From assembly GCA_024741835.1 (NCBI GenBank), contig JAENRP010000425.1:1-34070 (forward strand): DNA of 34,070 bases. The letters run 5' to 3'. Within the stretch, counting starts at the first letter, position 1, and every line of letters starts with the position of its first letter. Position numbers and translations under genes: made by a program. Below are positions 10,150 to 20,905 of this stretch, piece after piece. The stretch comes from Diplocarpon mali (Eukaryota > Ascomycota > Leotiomycetes > Helotiales > Drepanopezizaceae). The notes below the pieces were generated by a model. It made no database searches and was not told the origin of the DNA. It worked only from the letters and a program-made list of their open reading frames with translations.

Positions 10150-11560
10150 AAATCAAAGGGGTAAGGGCAAGTTCTTCTTAAAAGGCCGTTTGCAGTAGTA
10201 TTTTTCATTTTTAAAATATATTTGACTTCAAAGTCCATTAGTCTTATTTAAGCAATCTATTTTATTAGCAAAGCCTTTAAGAGATCGCTTGCAGCTCTAT
10301 TTAGTTATTCTACTAGCACTTTAGTATTAGTTTCAAGGATAAAGTAAGTACTATAAAGGTCGCTTCTTATCTTTTTTATTACTTTTAAGGCTCCTTTACA
10401 TTTCTATTTAATAGTATTATACTTTATTTCTATTAGATTCTAAAGACCGCTTTTAAAGTAAGCTAGATATCTTTTCTATTAGCTATTAACTTATTAAAGG
10501 ATAGTACCCTATTTGATTAAGCTTATATCAACTATTAGTATAATTGGCCTAGCGTCGGCTCTATAGTCTATTTTAATTAGATATAGCGCTTTAAGTAACG
10601 CTTGCTTTAGTTGTTTTATAGCCTTTATTTAAGGTTCTTCCTATTAAAACTCAGCCCCTTTCTAAAATAAGGCGTAAATAGGTACTGCCTTTTTAGCGAA
10701 ATCCTTGATTTAAATGCGATAGTATACTATAATGCCAATAAATGCGCGAGCTTCTATTATATTATTATACCTCTTCTATTTATCAATTTTAAGTACTTTA
10801 GCCCTCTAAGGACTTCGGCTATTAGAATCAATAATAAAACTAATAATTTCTATTAATAGAAGGTAGTATTATAACTTCGGACTAACTATTGCTCTTACCC
10901 TTTCGAATCGTATAAGTACCTAGTCTAGGTTTTAAATGTATTCTATTATAAATTGTCGTATGCTAAAGAGAACTTCTTTATAATTATAAAATGATCTTAA
11001 TCCTTTTACTCTTATATTATTTATATAAGGGAGCGCAATATTAGGTATATAATCTACTAGTATCTTATAGATTACTTAAATAAATTAAGCGATCGAATTT
11101 ATAACCCCTTAAGGTAATCTTATTATCTAAAGTAGCTTAAGAGGGGTTTAAATTACTATTATATCTCTCGATTTAATATTAAAAATGAATTGGTTATATT
11201 TAAAGAAGAAGTTAATAAGAGAGCTATAGGTTAATCCTGCGAATTTATTTAAGAACTCATCTATATTCGAAGGAATGTTAGTATCCTTAATAGTTACTCA
11301 GTTCATCTCTACTACTACTATTATTAGTTTATAAGTTCCTTTCTCTTTCTTAATAACTAGGAACCATTTATTCTTATAAGGGCTATTATAGAACTTAAGA
11401 ATACCTTGCTTTAGCCTATCCTTTAATATTTCAATTACCTTTTCTTAAAGAGTTTTAAGGACTTTAAATATTTTCTTTTGCTAGGCTTTATAGGATATTA
11501 TCTTAATCTTAATATAAAGTGTGACCTCTTTTTAAATCTAGCTAAGTTCTATCTAGTTAA
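10150..11560 (-). pseudogene. Element A reverse transcriptase and RNase H (Ty3/gypsy)
   Basis: The minus strand reads a gypsy reverse transcriptase with KQGILKFYNSPYKNKWFLV, then LPYINNIRVKG at the catalytic site (codons at 11016-11027). In functional relatives this is Y-x-D-D; both Asp codons are Asn here, as expected from G-to-A change. Then come IRQFIIEYI, FIGIIVYYRI and the connection domain, and an RNase H-like segment (ARPIILIVDISLI, KYNTIK). Stops are TAA/TAG at Gln or Trp positions. The order RT, RNase H, integrase gives the Ty3/gypsy assignment. This is the oldest element of the left half; it is interrupted by G1 upstream of this domain. Confidence 0.85.
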
Positions 11561-12009
11561 AAGCCAAGGCGTCCTTTCGATTTATTAAGGTTTTATAAAG
11601 TAGTTCGCGTTCTTACTCTATTAAGTTATCTCTAATTTTTAGTATATTGAAACGTTCTTTTATTAGCTGATATCTAATAGGTTTATTAGAAAATCTGCTT
11701 ATAATAAACTTATCGAATTTACCACCTGGCTTTAGAGGTTGAAGCTTTTTATCTTATTTAAACTAATCATCTAGTCCTTTAAGCTTTAAGCTATTAAAGA
11801 TTCCCTAATCTATTAGTTGTACTTTATTAGCCTTACTTTTATATATAGTTCGAATATTAGCTAGTACTATGCTTCTTTGCTTCTTTCCTTTTTTATCAAA
11901 TCTTATAAAACAGTCCGAATTTTCCTTTTTAAAAACAAATAAAAGATTTTCTAAGTCGTTAATTTAAAGTATATAAATAGAAATATTATTAGTAATTTTA
12001 TTATTTTTT

Positions 12010-12032
12010 ACTTGTAGGTCCAGCCTATAAGT
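12010..12032 (-). repeat. 23-bp palindromic motif in element A gag
   Basis: It runs from ACTTGTAGG to CCTATAAGT and reads TTYRLDLQV in frame. Confidence 0.7.
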
Positions 12033-12171
12033 GGTTTTTAGGTTTTTTAAAATAATTAGTAAATTGTCGAAATTTATAAAACGAACCCTCTTCTCTATCT
12101 TATTTTTCTTTTTTCTTAATTATTAATCTAATAAAACGCTAATTATACTATTTTTCAAAATTCTAGATTTA

Positions 12172-12194
12172 ACTCTTAATCTAAGACTATAAGT
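12172..12194 (-). repeat. 23-bp palindromic motif beside G1 insertion
   Basis: It runs from ACTCTTAAT to ACTATAAGT and reads DLTYSLRLRV in element A's frame. It lies 25 bp from the G1 target duplication (12220-12224). Confidence 0.65.
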
Positions 12195-12224
12195 CAAATC
12201 GCTATTATTTAAAATCGGCAAACT

Positions 12225-12516
12225 TATGACAACTGGGAGTGTAACCTCTGCTTGGCACTGATACGTATACGAATCATATAGTAATGCTAATAGAACGTCT
12301 TAGTAATGACTTAGAATCAATAACTACTAAGTCCTAAAGGAGTGGAAGGGCATAGAATATATATATAGAGAAAAGAGGGTCACTTGCTTAAGGGGAGCTG
12401 AACCGGATGCCAACCAAGGGTAACCTAGTTTATAACCTATACTAAGATTGCGCCAAGCTGTAGCCGAACTAGGTACGAACTAGGGTATAACCTATATATA
12501 GTGACAATCCGTTATA
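12225..12516 (-). repeat. G1 3' LTR
   Basis: This is the 292-bp left LTR, downstream in element orientation. It aligns without gaps to 18291-18582. It is the more AT-shifted copy at its inner end (for example CGTTATA against CGTCACA). Confidence 0.95.
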
Positions 12517-12530
12517 TCACCCCTCCTCTT
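12517..12530 (-). promoter_or_regulatory. G1 polypurine tract, overlapping the pol stop
   Basis: On the minus strand the bases AAGAGGAGGGGTGA lie directly before the LTR start TG. Tracts like this prime plus-strand DNA synthesis in LTR elements. The TGA is also the stop of the pol frame (12517-12519), so the coding region runs right up to the LTR. Confidence 0.85.
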
Positions 12531-12631
12531 GAAAAAAGCTTGTCCTCAAGCGTCCAACTATAGGTTTATTATCACCTATCTTATTATAATCATCTACATT
12601 ATTAGTATAGGCCCGTATCTAATTAGGAAGC

Positions 12632-12653
12632 CTTGCGGGCAGGCCTAGGAGGT
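12632..12653 (-). repeat. Possible partial 23-bp motif in G1 pol C terminus
   Basis: Fifteen bases, GGGCAGGCCTAGGAG, are identical to the C1 copy at 20883-20905, but the outer AGT is changed by an extra G. It falls after the chromodomain, in the last part of the pol frame. It could be chance or a single captured copy. Confidence 0.3.
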
Positions 12654-15600
12654 CTGGATTTTCCTAATGAAATTCGCAAAGCTTGAAAGGCGTATATATA
12701 AAATTAGAGGCTAGGTACCATTTTAAATCAATATCGCGGCCAACCTATAAGGCGCGGTATATAAGTGTACTAGCTTGCTTCTATATGGTAAGCAGGGTCT
12801 CTACTTTGTATTCTTATTCTCTTATAATATTGATAGTAGGAGGGGGTTCATTCACTTGACCATCTAGAGGGGTACTAGGGTCCCTTTAGAGGCGACTTAG
12901 GTAGAAGATGTTATATACTTTTATAGAGTTAGGTAGCTTTAGTTAGTATAAACCGAACACTTTCTCTACTATCTTAAATGGGCCAGCTCTAGGGAAGCTG
13001 AGCTTTTTAGAAGGCCTATCTATAGGGTAGGGACGCATATTTAAGTATATCTGATCGCCAACTTCGAAAGTAGCTAGGTGGCGAGAGGTATTAGTAGCGT
13101 TTCGCATGCGTTCCTAGGCCTTAAAGATATGAGATTTAGCGAGGGTCCAAGCTCTATAATATCTTATAGAGTACTTAAGGGCGTCTTATCGATTAAGTTT
13201 TTAGAAAGGGGACTCCGAATTAGGTATATTAAGCTTCCAGTCCCAATTAGTATACGGAGCGTACCTATGCACTACTTCAAATGGCGATAAGCTACCGAGG
13301 GAGTTATAAGGGAGAGTTAGCTGGGCGAAATCCATTATAGGCAAGAATTCGCTCTAATCGTCTTAATAGTAGCTAATAAAGGGGCGGAGGCGTTGCGTAA
13401 GGTACTGATTATAGTTTTCGGTTTGGCCGTCGGTTTAAGGGTGGTAGGCCGAACTAAGGGTCAGTTTCGTACCTAAAATGGAGGTAAAAGCTTTCCAAAA
13501 GCTCAAGATGAATTAAGGGCCCTGGTCCGAGGTGATTATTAAGGGGGGACTAAAGTAGCGATATATATAGTATATATAGAGTTGGGCTAACTGATATGAA
13601 TCAGTGGTCTTTCGGCAGGGTATTGAGATTGCCTACTTACTAAACTGATCAATAATCATAAGAATGTTATTATAGCTATGCTTGTCTTTGTTAAAACTCA
13701 TATAATCTATAGTTATATGCTCCTAAGGTCGGCTTGGTACTGGGAGGGGTTGAAGTAGACTAGGTTTCTTATTACAGGGGACTTTGCTTCATCTGCAGGT
13801 ATGGCAGTTCTTATAGTACTAGGAGACGTATTGGCGTAGATTCGGCTAGTAGTACTATAAGGAGAGAAGCTGGTAGGTTTTACGCGCGCTTAGATGCGCG
13901 GTAGCAATTTAATTATAGACCTCTTATATAAGTAATGTATAGAGGTGATCCATATCTAGTACTACTAGTTTACCTTAGTAGAGAAGCAAATCTCCTTCTA
14001 TTGTCTAAGGGTTAGCCTTAGTTAGGGCTGTATCGGACCTATTCTAGAGGGCTGCCTAGCGATAGACCTGGTAAGGCCTATATTATCGATTAGCGGCCAG
14101 TACTTGGTCGATAATACGGAAAGCAAGGGAGAAGGCCGAAACCTCTTCGATAGAGACTAGGTTCTCTGCTATAGTCTATTTACAAAGCTATTCGAAGAGG
14201 ATTCGGGGGTCAATCTGATCCTAGCGCAATAATGTTATAAGGCGGTTGTTGCGTTTTATTATATTCTAATCCTTTAACTCGTTAACGCAGTGAGTCAGGG
14301 CGTTAGCGAGAGGGTTTTCGGAGCCGGGTCGGTAGGTAATTGTAAAGTCGTATTCGGAGAGAAGCTCGGCCCAGCGGGCCTATCGAGAACTGAGGTTTTT
14401 TATAGTTATAAAGTACTCGAGTGCTTTATAGTCCGTATACACTACGATTCGGTAGGGTGCTCCTGCGAGCTCGGCTTTGAAATGGCCAAATGATCGAATA
14501 ATAGCTAGCATCTCCTTATTGTATACAGCGTAGTTCAGCTCGGCCGGTACTATAGTCTTGCTATAGTAGGCAACTGGGAGCCATTCGGACCTGTGTCGCT
14601 ATAATAATACAGAAGCGACTATACTATCAGAGGCATCGGTTTCTAGTATATAAGAGAGGTCTTGCCTATAGTGCTAGAGGATTAGGGCATGCGTAAGAGC
14701 TTCTTACAGCTATAGGAAGCTTTGCTCACATTTGGGGGTGAATCGGAAGGGAATGTTATTCTTAGTAAGGTGCACCAAAGGGGCGGTAATAAGACTATAG
14801 TCTTGAATAAAACGATGATAAAAGTTGTAAAAACTAAGGAATGACTGAATACCCTTTATAATAGAGGAGTAGGTCCAATTCTCTACTACTGCTACCTTAT
14901 CAGGGTCAACCCGAACGCCTTCAGTAGTGATTATAAAGCCAAGGTACTTAGTCTTTATAATATTAAACTCACACTTCTTTAAGTCGGCCTGCAGTCCTGC
15001 ATCCGATAATCACTAAAGAACCCGTTTTATATGCGATTCGTAGTCGAGTCGGTTGGTAGAGTAAATAAGGATATCATCTAAGTAGGCTATATAAAAATCA
15101 TTAAGGTAATCGAAAAGGACATCATTTATATACCTCTAATAGGTAGCAGGGCTATTAGTAAGGCCAAAAGGGAGCACCTTGCACTTATACGCGCTATACC
15201 GAGTTCTAAAAGTAGTAAGCTCTTTAGATTCGGGGTCCATTCGGATTCGATAGAAAGCCTACTGTATATCGAGCTTTATAAAAATCTAAGCGCCGGCTAA
15301 TCGAGCTAGGGTCTTGTCGATTAAGGGTAAGGGGTATCGATCTTTACAAGTGAGGTTATTAAGCATACGGTAGTTAATACAGAATCGTAGGGAACTATTG
15401 GCCTTTTTTACAAATAGTACTAGCGTAGCGTAAGGGGCAAAGGAGGCCTTGATAAATCCTTTATTAAAGTTGTTAATAAAGTACGCCTTTACTATTTCCA
15501 GTTCAGGTATAGACATCTTATATAAGGGGGAGTATCGGAGGGCCTTTTGAGCACCTTCGGCTGTAAGCTCAATTTTATGATTATAAGGTCGATAGGGCGG

Positions 15601-16749
15601 CAACGCATCAGAAGCGGCTTTCGAGAATATATAGCGGTACTCTTTATAAGCGGCTGGAATCAGTTTTTCAATTGGTTCAAAGGAGGCAGTTAGAACAGCT
15701 ACTAAAACTTCTCTATTACAGTATCGGTTTAGGAGGGAATCGGTTTTACGTTATTAGTCCTAACATTCTTAATTATCTCAAATCAATCGATCAATTTTAT
15801 AAAACGAGGTGCTAAAGAGCTCTGCGCCTCGCTAATTCCTAGCTATTATACGAAAAGCATAGGCTGAAATTGCGCATATATTTAAAGAAGAAAGGGGAAT
15901 TTTGCACTTTGCTATCTAATTGCAGGTGCGTTTTAGGGTCGAAATAAGGAAGGGAGCCGAGTTAGGCTTAGTTGCGTTAAGCTCTCGCTTTATAATCAAC
16001 ATATTGCAAGAGTGGTCCTTGGAAAAGGTGATACCCTTGACTTAAGGTAGAGTCGGGGTGGAATCGGTAAAAGAGTATTTGATCGGAATAGGAGGTGATT
16101 TAGGAGGGAGTTAGGAGAGGGTTTCCTAGCGTCGAGCTTTATACTTAGAAAGGGACCGTTCTAGTACTATATCGCGTTAAGTTGCATTTTACTAGTAGTA
16201 TCGATTTAAGTTTTGCTATTTAGTATTAGTGATTTCGATATTCCTTGCAAAAGAGATAGTAGGAGGATAGGAATCAGGCTAGGTCAGCTTGCAAAAAGCA
16301 CAATTAATAGAAACTTTATACTCCTTAAGCTATACTCTTCCTAAAATCACTCTATGGTTGCCAAGGTTGGTAATAAGAAAGGAAGTAAAAGATTGAATTC
16401 GCTAATCAATATATAGATTAAGCAGTATATAATGAGTAATAGTACTATCCCAAGAACTGTTATATCCTTTAACTAGGAAGGGTATAGGAAGTATGCGAAT
16501 CAATAGTTTAAGGAAAGAAGATAAAGATTTAAGTAACGCCGAATCAATCAAAGTATACCTATTAACGCCTATATCGATTAATGCTGATACCTTATAAGAA
16601 ATACCATTTTTTAAGAGTAGGATCCGTTTTATTATCGAATCGCTACTAAGGAGGTTTCTTAAATCGAGGTATCGTATATTATAAAGTACGCTTAAGAAAG
16701 AGGCTTTACTTAAGCGAGGGCGTTTCCCTTAAGAGTCAGGGGGGAAAGG

Positions 16750-18152
16750 GAAGCGCTACTATTGTCTTATTCGGCCTCAGGGTCCTCCTCTTCATCGCTA
16801 CTCTATCCTTAGCCATCATACTCTAGCTTGTTAACGCAAGAGCTATAATACCTAGGAGTAATAGAAGAGGATTTCGGCCGTTTGTCAAACTGATTTTTTC
16901 AATCAGCTATAAGAGGGGGAGCGCCAGGGGTATCGGTCCGGCGCGGAGGAAAAGAGGGAGTTCCGGACTTAGTAAAGCTAGGGGCAGGGGTACTATACTA
17001 GGGTCGGTTCGGATACGATTCGAAAAAGTTTCTTAGCGAGGAATTTGATTTATCATTATCTCCTTATTAGGCAGGCTTGCTGAGATTAGGCTTGGCCTTA
17101 ATGCCCGATTTGTCTCTATATCGTATCTAACTATATAGCATCCTCTTAGCGCGCTATCTGGCGTCTTCTTATTAGATAGCGGTAACCTACTCGTCCAATG
17201 TCCTAGTCTTATGCCACTTTTATATAAGGGGGGTTTGGAGGCGTTTTAGGATTTTCTCCTTAAGGGCGCTATAAAGTCGACTGTCATTATCGATCTCTGC
17301 TATAGCAGCTAGTCAGGAGAACTCAAAGTAGAACTCCTAAAAAGACTTATTGGCCTTTATACAAAGGGTAGTAAACTCGATCTCGGCTTCTTTGCGTTCT
17401 GCCGGGTTAGCTAAGAACTCAGCAAGTTGACTCACTAGGGTTTCGGCGGTAATTCGGGCGTCCCTATTAAGTACCCGAGGGGTCAGCCAGTCTCTAGCTA
17501 TACCCTTAGTCTGATTTAAAATGTAGTTGAGCTAGGCCCGTTCCTTACAGAAGTAGGGGTGGTAAAGCTCTAAATTATCAAGTACGCAGGCCTCTTAGTA
17601 TTTAGCGCAGTAATTACGGCCATTAGACAGTTTTTAAGTAAGGTTTAGTATATTATAGATGCAAAGGAGGTTTAGCTGCTAAGCTAGAGGCGAACTGGTA
17701 GTATATCGGTCGGGGAAAGCAGAAGAAGGATCGTCTTAATTATTGCATTGCTTACTATATGTAGTAAAGGAAATAGAAGGAGGTAAGTCGAAGTCTATAG
17801 AGCGTTAAGGACGCGTAGGTGAACTGGAGGTATTTCAGAGTTTAAGTGCAGGTGTTTTCTCAATTGATCTTAGGATGCCTTTAGAGGCGCTTTAAAGGTT
17901 ATCTAGATCTCTTTCTCAATTAATCAACTATTAGTGTATAGAATTTAGCTTATAGTTATGCCTATTACGTTCTTCTAATATAGACGTAAGTTGTGCCTAT
18001 AGGGAATCTAGTTTGGCTTATAATATAGTGACTTTAGGGCTATTATTGTCGGCCGGTAGGGAGTTAGTAGGAAAGGTACTAGGGGTGATACTAGCACCTC
18101 CCTAGGGGGGAGAGCAAGGGGTCTTTAAAAACTGAGTGATAGGGGGAACCAT
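16750..18152 (-). pseudogene. G1 gag
   Basis: The frame opens with ATG at 18150-18152 (MVPPITQFLKTPCSPP), 138 bp after the 5' LTR. It contains a coiled-coil-like LDSLQAQLTSILEERNRHN (stops read as Gln), then a retrotransposon capsid segment with GIARDWLTPRVLNRD, LVSQLAEFLANPAERKEAE and FYFEFSWLAAIAE. The capsid part is only lightly altered. A proline-rich and then an acidic segment (SSDEEEDPEAE) follows before the protease. I could not confirm a CCHC zinc knuckle. Gag would assemble the virus-like particle. Confidence 0.85.
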
Positions 18153-18290
18153 TCTTTAAGCTTATAGCAGGAGCTTGGTATAGGTCTTCTAATATATTAT
18201 TATACTTGTTAGGGTTTCGGTCGACTACTAGGAATGATATAAATAGATATTATAACGCTATCTCTAGTGAAGTAAAAGAGTTATTGATAA

Positions 18291-18582
18291 TATAACAACT
18301 AAGAGTATAACCTCTGCTTAGCACTAATACGTATACGAATCATATAGTAATACTAATAGAACGTCTTAGTAATAACTTAGAATCAATAACTACTAAGCCC
18401 TAAAGGAGTAGAAGGGTATAGAATATATATATGAAGAAAAGAGGGTCACCTGCTTAAGGGGAGCCGAACCGGATGCCAACCGGGGGTAACCCGGTTTATA
18501 ACCTATACTAAGATTGCGCTAAGCCGTAGCCGAACCGGGTACAAACTGGGGTACAACCTACACATAGTGACAATCCGTCACA
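18291..18582 (-). repeat. G1 5' LTR
   Basis: This is the 292-bp right LTR, which would carry the element's promoter. Its outer end TGTGACGG is followed by the target AAACT at 18583-18587. Confidence 0.95.
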
Positions 18583-18587
18583 AAACT

Positions 18588-18900
18588 CACCTTCCTTTTG
18601 CTATAACTCCTTATTAAGTGCCTTCCTTTACTAGCATTAAGCCTAGCCCTTATACTAGCTAATCGTTTCCCGAAACTTTATTCTAGAATTCGGCTATATC
18701 TTTTATAATAACTATTTATCCTTTTAAAGATCGATCTATATTTTAAAGACTAGCTTTTATAAGACTATCTTTAAGATAATTAAATATTAGCTAAGATTTT
18801 AAAATAAAGGGTATTCTTAAAAGAATATCGTTTAAAGAATTCTTATAGTGCGGTCGGCTGGAGGGCCTTTATTAGGTCGCTTAGGAGGCTCGCAAAAGTA
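18588..18900 (-). pseudogene. Element A gag, 5' part, split off by G1
   Basis: The minus strand reads a Lys/Arg/Ser-rich frame (for example EFFKRYSFKNTLYF and SFGKRLASIRARLNASKG) that continues in frame into 12219 once G1 is removed. It resembles a decayed gag but has no diagnostic motif, so the assignment rests on position and frame continuity. Confidence 0.5.
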
Positions 18901-19330
18901 GAAGAAGATGATTGATTATATTATTATCTAATATATATATAGTAAAGAGACTTCGGAAAGAAAAGGGAGAGTCTATAACTAAGTAGAGTCATATAGAGGG
19001 TCTTTAGAATAAGTGGAGACTCCGCCTATTCTATATAATATATCCCTTAGTTAAGCGATGCTCTTAGAATCGCTTAGCTATATAGATAAAACAAAGGAAA
19101 GAATAGTAGTTATAAAGAAAAGAGGCTCTATCTTATATACTGCCCCTTTAAAGGTCGTTCCTTTTAAAATAAAAAGGGTTGCTATAAGCAATAAGTGCGC
19201 TTAGGAATCTTTGCGATTTTATGCTAGTGCTCTATTAGGCTTCCTATAGAGTATTTCTATCGTAGAGGTTCTCTTTCCCTTCTTTTAAAAATAACCCTCC
19301 TTTATTATTTAAAATATTATCTTTATACTA
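18901..19330. other. Unassigned AT-rich region, possible decayed LTR
   Basis: This is where element A's 5' LTR or element E's 3' LTR could lie, but I found no partner repeat in the window. It contains a hairpin at 19053-19077 with 8-bp arms TAAGCGAT and ATCGCTTA. No coding frame is convincing. Confidence 0.35.
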
Positions 19331-20300
19331 ATAATTTTTAAATATAGAAGGAACTCCCGCTTATTATAGCCCCAGCTGCCTTTGTAAAGTAAGACCCTTG
19401 GAGTCCCCTGTACCTTGCGTTGTACTGACTTTGCGCTAGGTCGCTAGCGCTCCCTTGGGAGCAGGAACCCTGTCCTAGTCCTCTTAGCGCCTACTAGGTA
19501 ACGAGCCGCCGCTGCTATCCCTGCTGCCGCTGCTACTACCCCTGCTGCCGCCGCCGCCACCTAAGAGCCCTGCCCCTACTGCGCGCTATATGCCTAAGCC
19601 TATAATAGAGCGCAATAACGCGTGCGTACATTATATTATATATAAGAGTATTAGTAATCTCAATTGTTAGTGCTTTAATAGTACCTTTAGTATATATTGC
19701 GTTTATTATATAGTACTAAGTAATAGCTGCTAGTAGGCTAGCAGACCTCTCCTCGCCTTTTAAAAGGCTATTGTATCGGCCTGCGCCTGCGGCGCCTTTA
19801 AAGAGGAGGTGGTACTACTACTTAATATAGTAAAGGGTGCGCTCTAGAGCTTTTATAATATATTTATTAAATCTTATTAAGTTCTAGGCTGATTTTTAAA
19901 AGATAGGAGCAATCGGACCTTAGTATTAAGAGGGCTTGCCACTCCTGCAAATAGTAGTACTGCTACCTCCCTTGCTTCCGGCATCCTATTCGCATTCGCC
20001 GCCGGCCTATCCTCTGCCGCCCTATTTCCCCTGCTCGCCTCCGCCGCTCCTGTCCCTGCTGCTGCCGCCGCCGCCGACCCTTTTATATCTCCCTTTATCT
20101 CCCTGGCCCTTATCGCTGCCGCGCCCGTCCTTGCCCCCGCCGCCCTTACCCCTATCGCCCCTGCTATACCTCCTGCCTTTATTCCTACTGTCGCTAGTAT
20201 ATTCGCCAGCAGGCCTTTGGCTAAGGGAATACTAGTGGGCCTCTTTTAAAAGGAGATCTGTGCGGAGCTCTTGGCTATAGCGTCGCGGCTTCTGGCCTTA
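19330..20300 (-). pseudogene. GC-rich coding remnant with Gly/Arg- or Ala-rich repeats
   Basis: This stretch is clearly richer in GC than its surroundings, with CCG/CTG-type triplets at 19500-19560 and 19960-20180. On the minus strand one frame gives a Gly/Arg/Ser-rich segment (KGGGGKDGRGSDKGQGDKG, then GGGGSSRDRSGGGEQG) followed by FNKYIIKALERTLYYIK and Gln/Arg repeats. A second frame gives an Ala-rich protein with poly-Ala runs. Both frames are interrupted by a few TAG/TAA codons. The first is somewhat more convincing outside the repeats. It could be a gag with an RGG-like tail, or a captured gene piece. The plus-strand frame (19936-20235, Pro/Leu-rich) is the complement of the same repeats. 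Confidence 0.4.
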
Positions 20301-20422
20301 GCTAGGAGGATCTAAAGAAGGGTCGCGCTTTATAATAGTAGCTTAAGAATATTACCTATTCTTATATTTTTAAAAAAGGAAAAGCTTTTATAATACGCTT
20401 TATAAGAGAAAACAAATGAATA

Positions 20423-20617
20423 TATTGAGCTTAAGTGAGTCGGCGCAGTAGGTATAGGAAACTTCTAAAGGTCGATAGTCGATATATTGGTAAGAGTTAG
20501 GGAAGGAAGGTTACCCCTTTCTTCCTTATAGCTATATACATGTTAATATCCTATTGACTAAGCAGTAGGGTCATATGATAATATATTAGAGTAATAGCTA
20601 TATCACTTATCTTAATA
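20423..20617 (-). repeat. C1 3' LTR
   Basis: This 195-bp LTR is one of three copies in the window (with 26327-26521 and, inverted, 32030-32224). On the minus strand it follows a G-rich tract (RC of CCCCTACTT at 20618-20626), a probable polypurine tract. Confidence 0.93.
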
Positions 20618-20755
20618 CCCCTACTTAGACCTTACTCCAATTGACTTGCAGTTGGGAAAATAATAATTATCCTTTTATACTAATCTAACTCTTAAGTATC
20701 TCTTTAAATTAAAAACAATTAATTAATAGTAACCTCTATTGAAATTACTAATCCT

Positions 20756-20905
20756 ACTTATAAGGCAGGACTAGGAGTCAAATTTCCTAAAAGATATTCC
20801 TTTATAAGACCATGTAACTTGACTTGCGGTCTAGGCCTAGGAGTCGATTTAAAAACTTTCCTCTATAAGACTATATGACCTGATTCGCAGGGCAGGCCTA
20901 GGAGT
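20756..20905 (-). repeat. Three 23-bp motif copies in the C1 3' tail
   Basis: Copies at 20756-20778, 20822-20844 and 20883-20905 each run from A(C/T)T to TAGGAGT, spaced 66 and 61 bp. They lie just after the pol stop (20920-20922), in what should be 3' untranslated sequence. Two of them share a frame that would read TPRPRPQV and TPSPALQV; the third is shifted. Without translation to select a peptide, their conservation points to a DNA- or RNA-level role or to recent spread. Confidence 0.8.

Larger units (their letters stand above)
11561..12219 (-). pseudogene. Element A gag/protease linker, 3' part
   Basis: The minus-strand frame holds basic and Asn-rich sequence with two motif copies (12010 and 12172). 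Removing G1 and one copy of its target joins this frame directly to the gag-like frame at 18588-18900: SKRKVS on one side continues as LPILNNSDLTYS on the other. A retropepsin should lie here, but I cannot point to a reliable D-[TS]-G motif. Confidence 0.55.
12517..16720 (-). pseudogene. G1 pol: protease, RT, RNase H, integrase, chromodomain
   Basis: Domains in order on the minus strand: retropepsin-like ALIDIGVNRY near 16560-16590 (LIDTG-type site, Thr replaced) with HRVILGR downstream; RT starting MPPYRPYNHKIEL at 15603, with VLFVKKANSSLRFCINYR and an intact YLDDILIYS (YLDD codons at 15073-15084); RNase H with TDYKALEYF near 14400; integrase zinc-binding CHTC near 13795-13810 and core with AYHP.TDGQTEN near 13410-13450; then a chromodomain-like segment (EYKVETLL...LKWYLASNF) near 12700-12850. 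Protease, YLDD and the TGA are in one frame; gag is in another. Stops are mainly TAG/TAA at Gln or Trp codons. The chromodomain would target integration to marked chromatin, which suits nesting in a transposon block. Confidence 0.9.
12225..18582 (-). mobile_element. G1: complete chromodomain Ty3/gypsy element nested in element A
   Basis: The element is 6,358 bp with 292-bp LTRs at both ends and a perfect 5-bp target duplication AAACT (12220-12224 and 18583-18587). LTR ends in element orientation are TGTGAC and GTCACA (seen as GTCATA), a terminal inverted repeat. A purine tract, AAGAGGAGGGG, abuts the left LTR, which fixes minus orientation. The gene order is gag, protease, RT, RNase H, integrase, chromodomain. 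The LTRs differ at about 30 of 292 positions, all transitions, so most divergence is RIP and LTR distance cannot be used as a clock. G1 is less degraded than element A, and its RT keeps Y-L-D-D. Confidence 0.95.

Noticed and set aside
13078..14493. Two plus-strand frames at 13078-13290 and 14290-14493
   Set aside because: Both are complements of G1 integrase and RNase H, which are readable on the minus strand.
19053..19077. Hairpin with 8-bp arms as a possible regulatory RNA or tRNA relic
   Set aside because: It has no cloverleaf, no conserved T-loop sequence and no repeat elsewhere in the window. Such hairpins are common in this composition.
19936..20235. Plus-strand Pro/Leu-rich frame of 99 codons
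   Set aside because: Its composition follows from CCG/CTG triplet repeats, and the minus strand gives more plausible frames.
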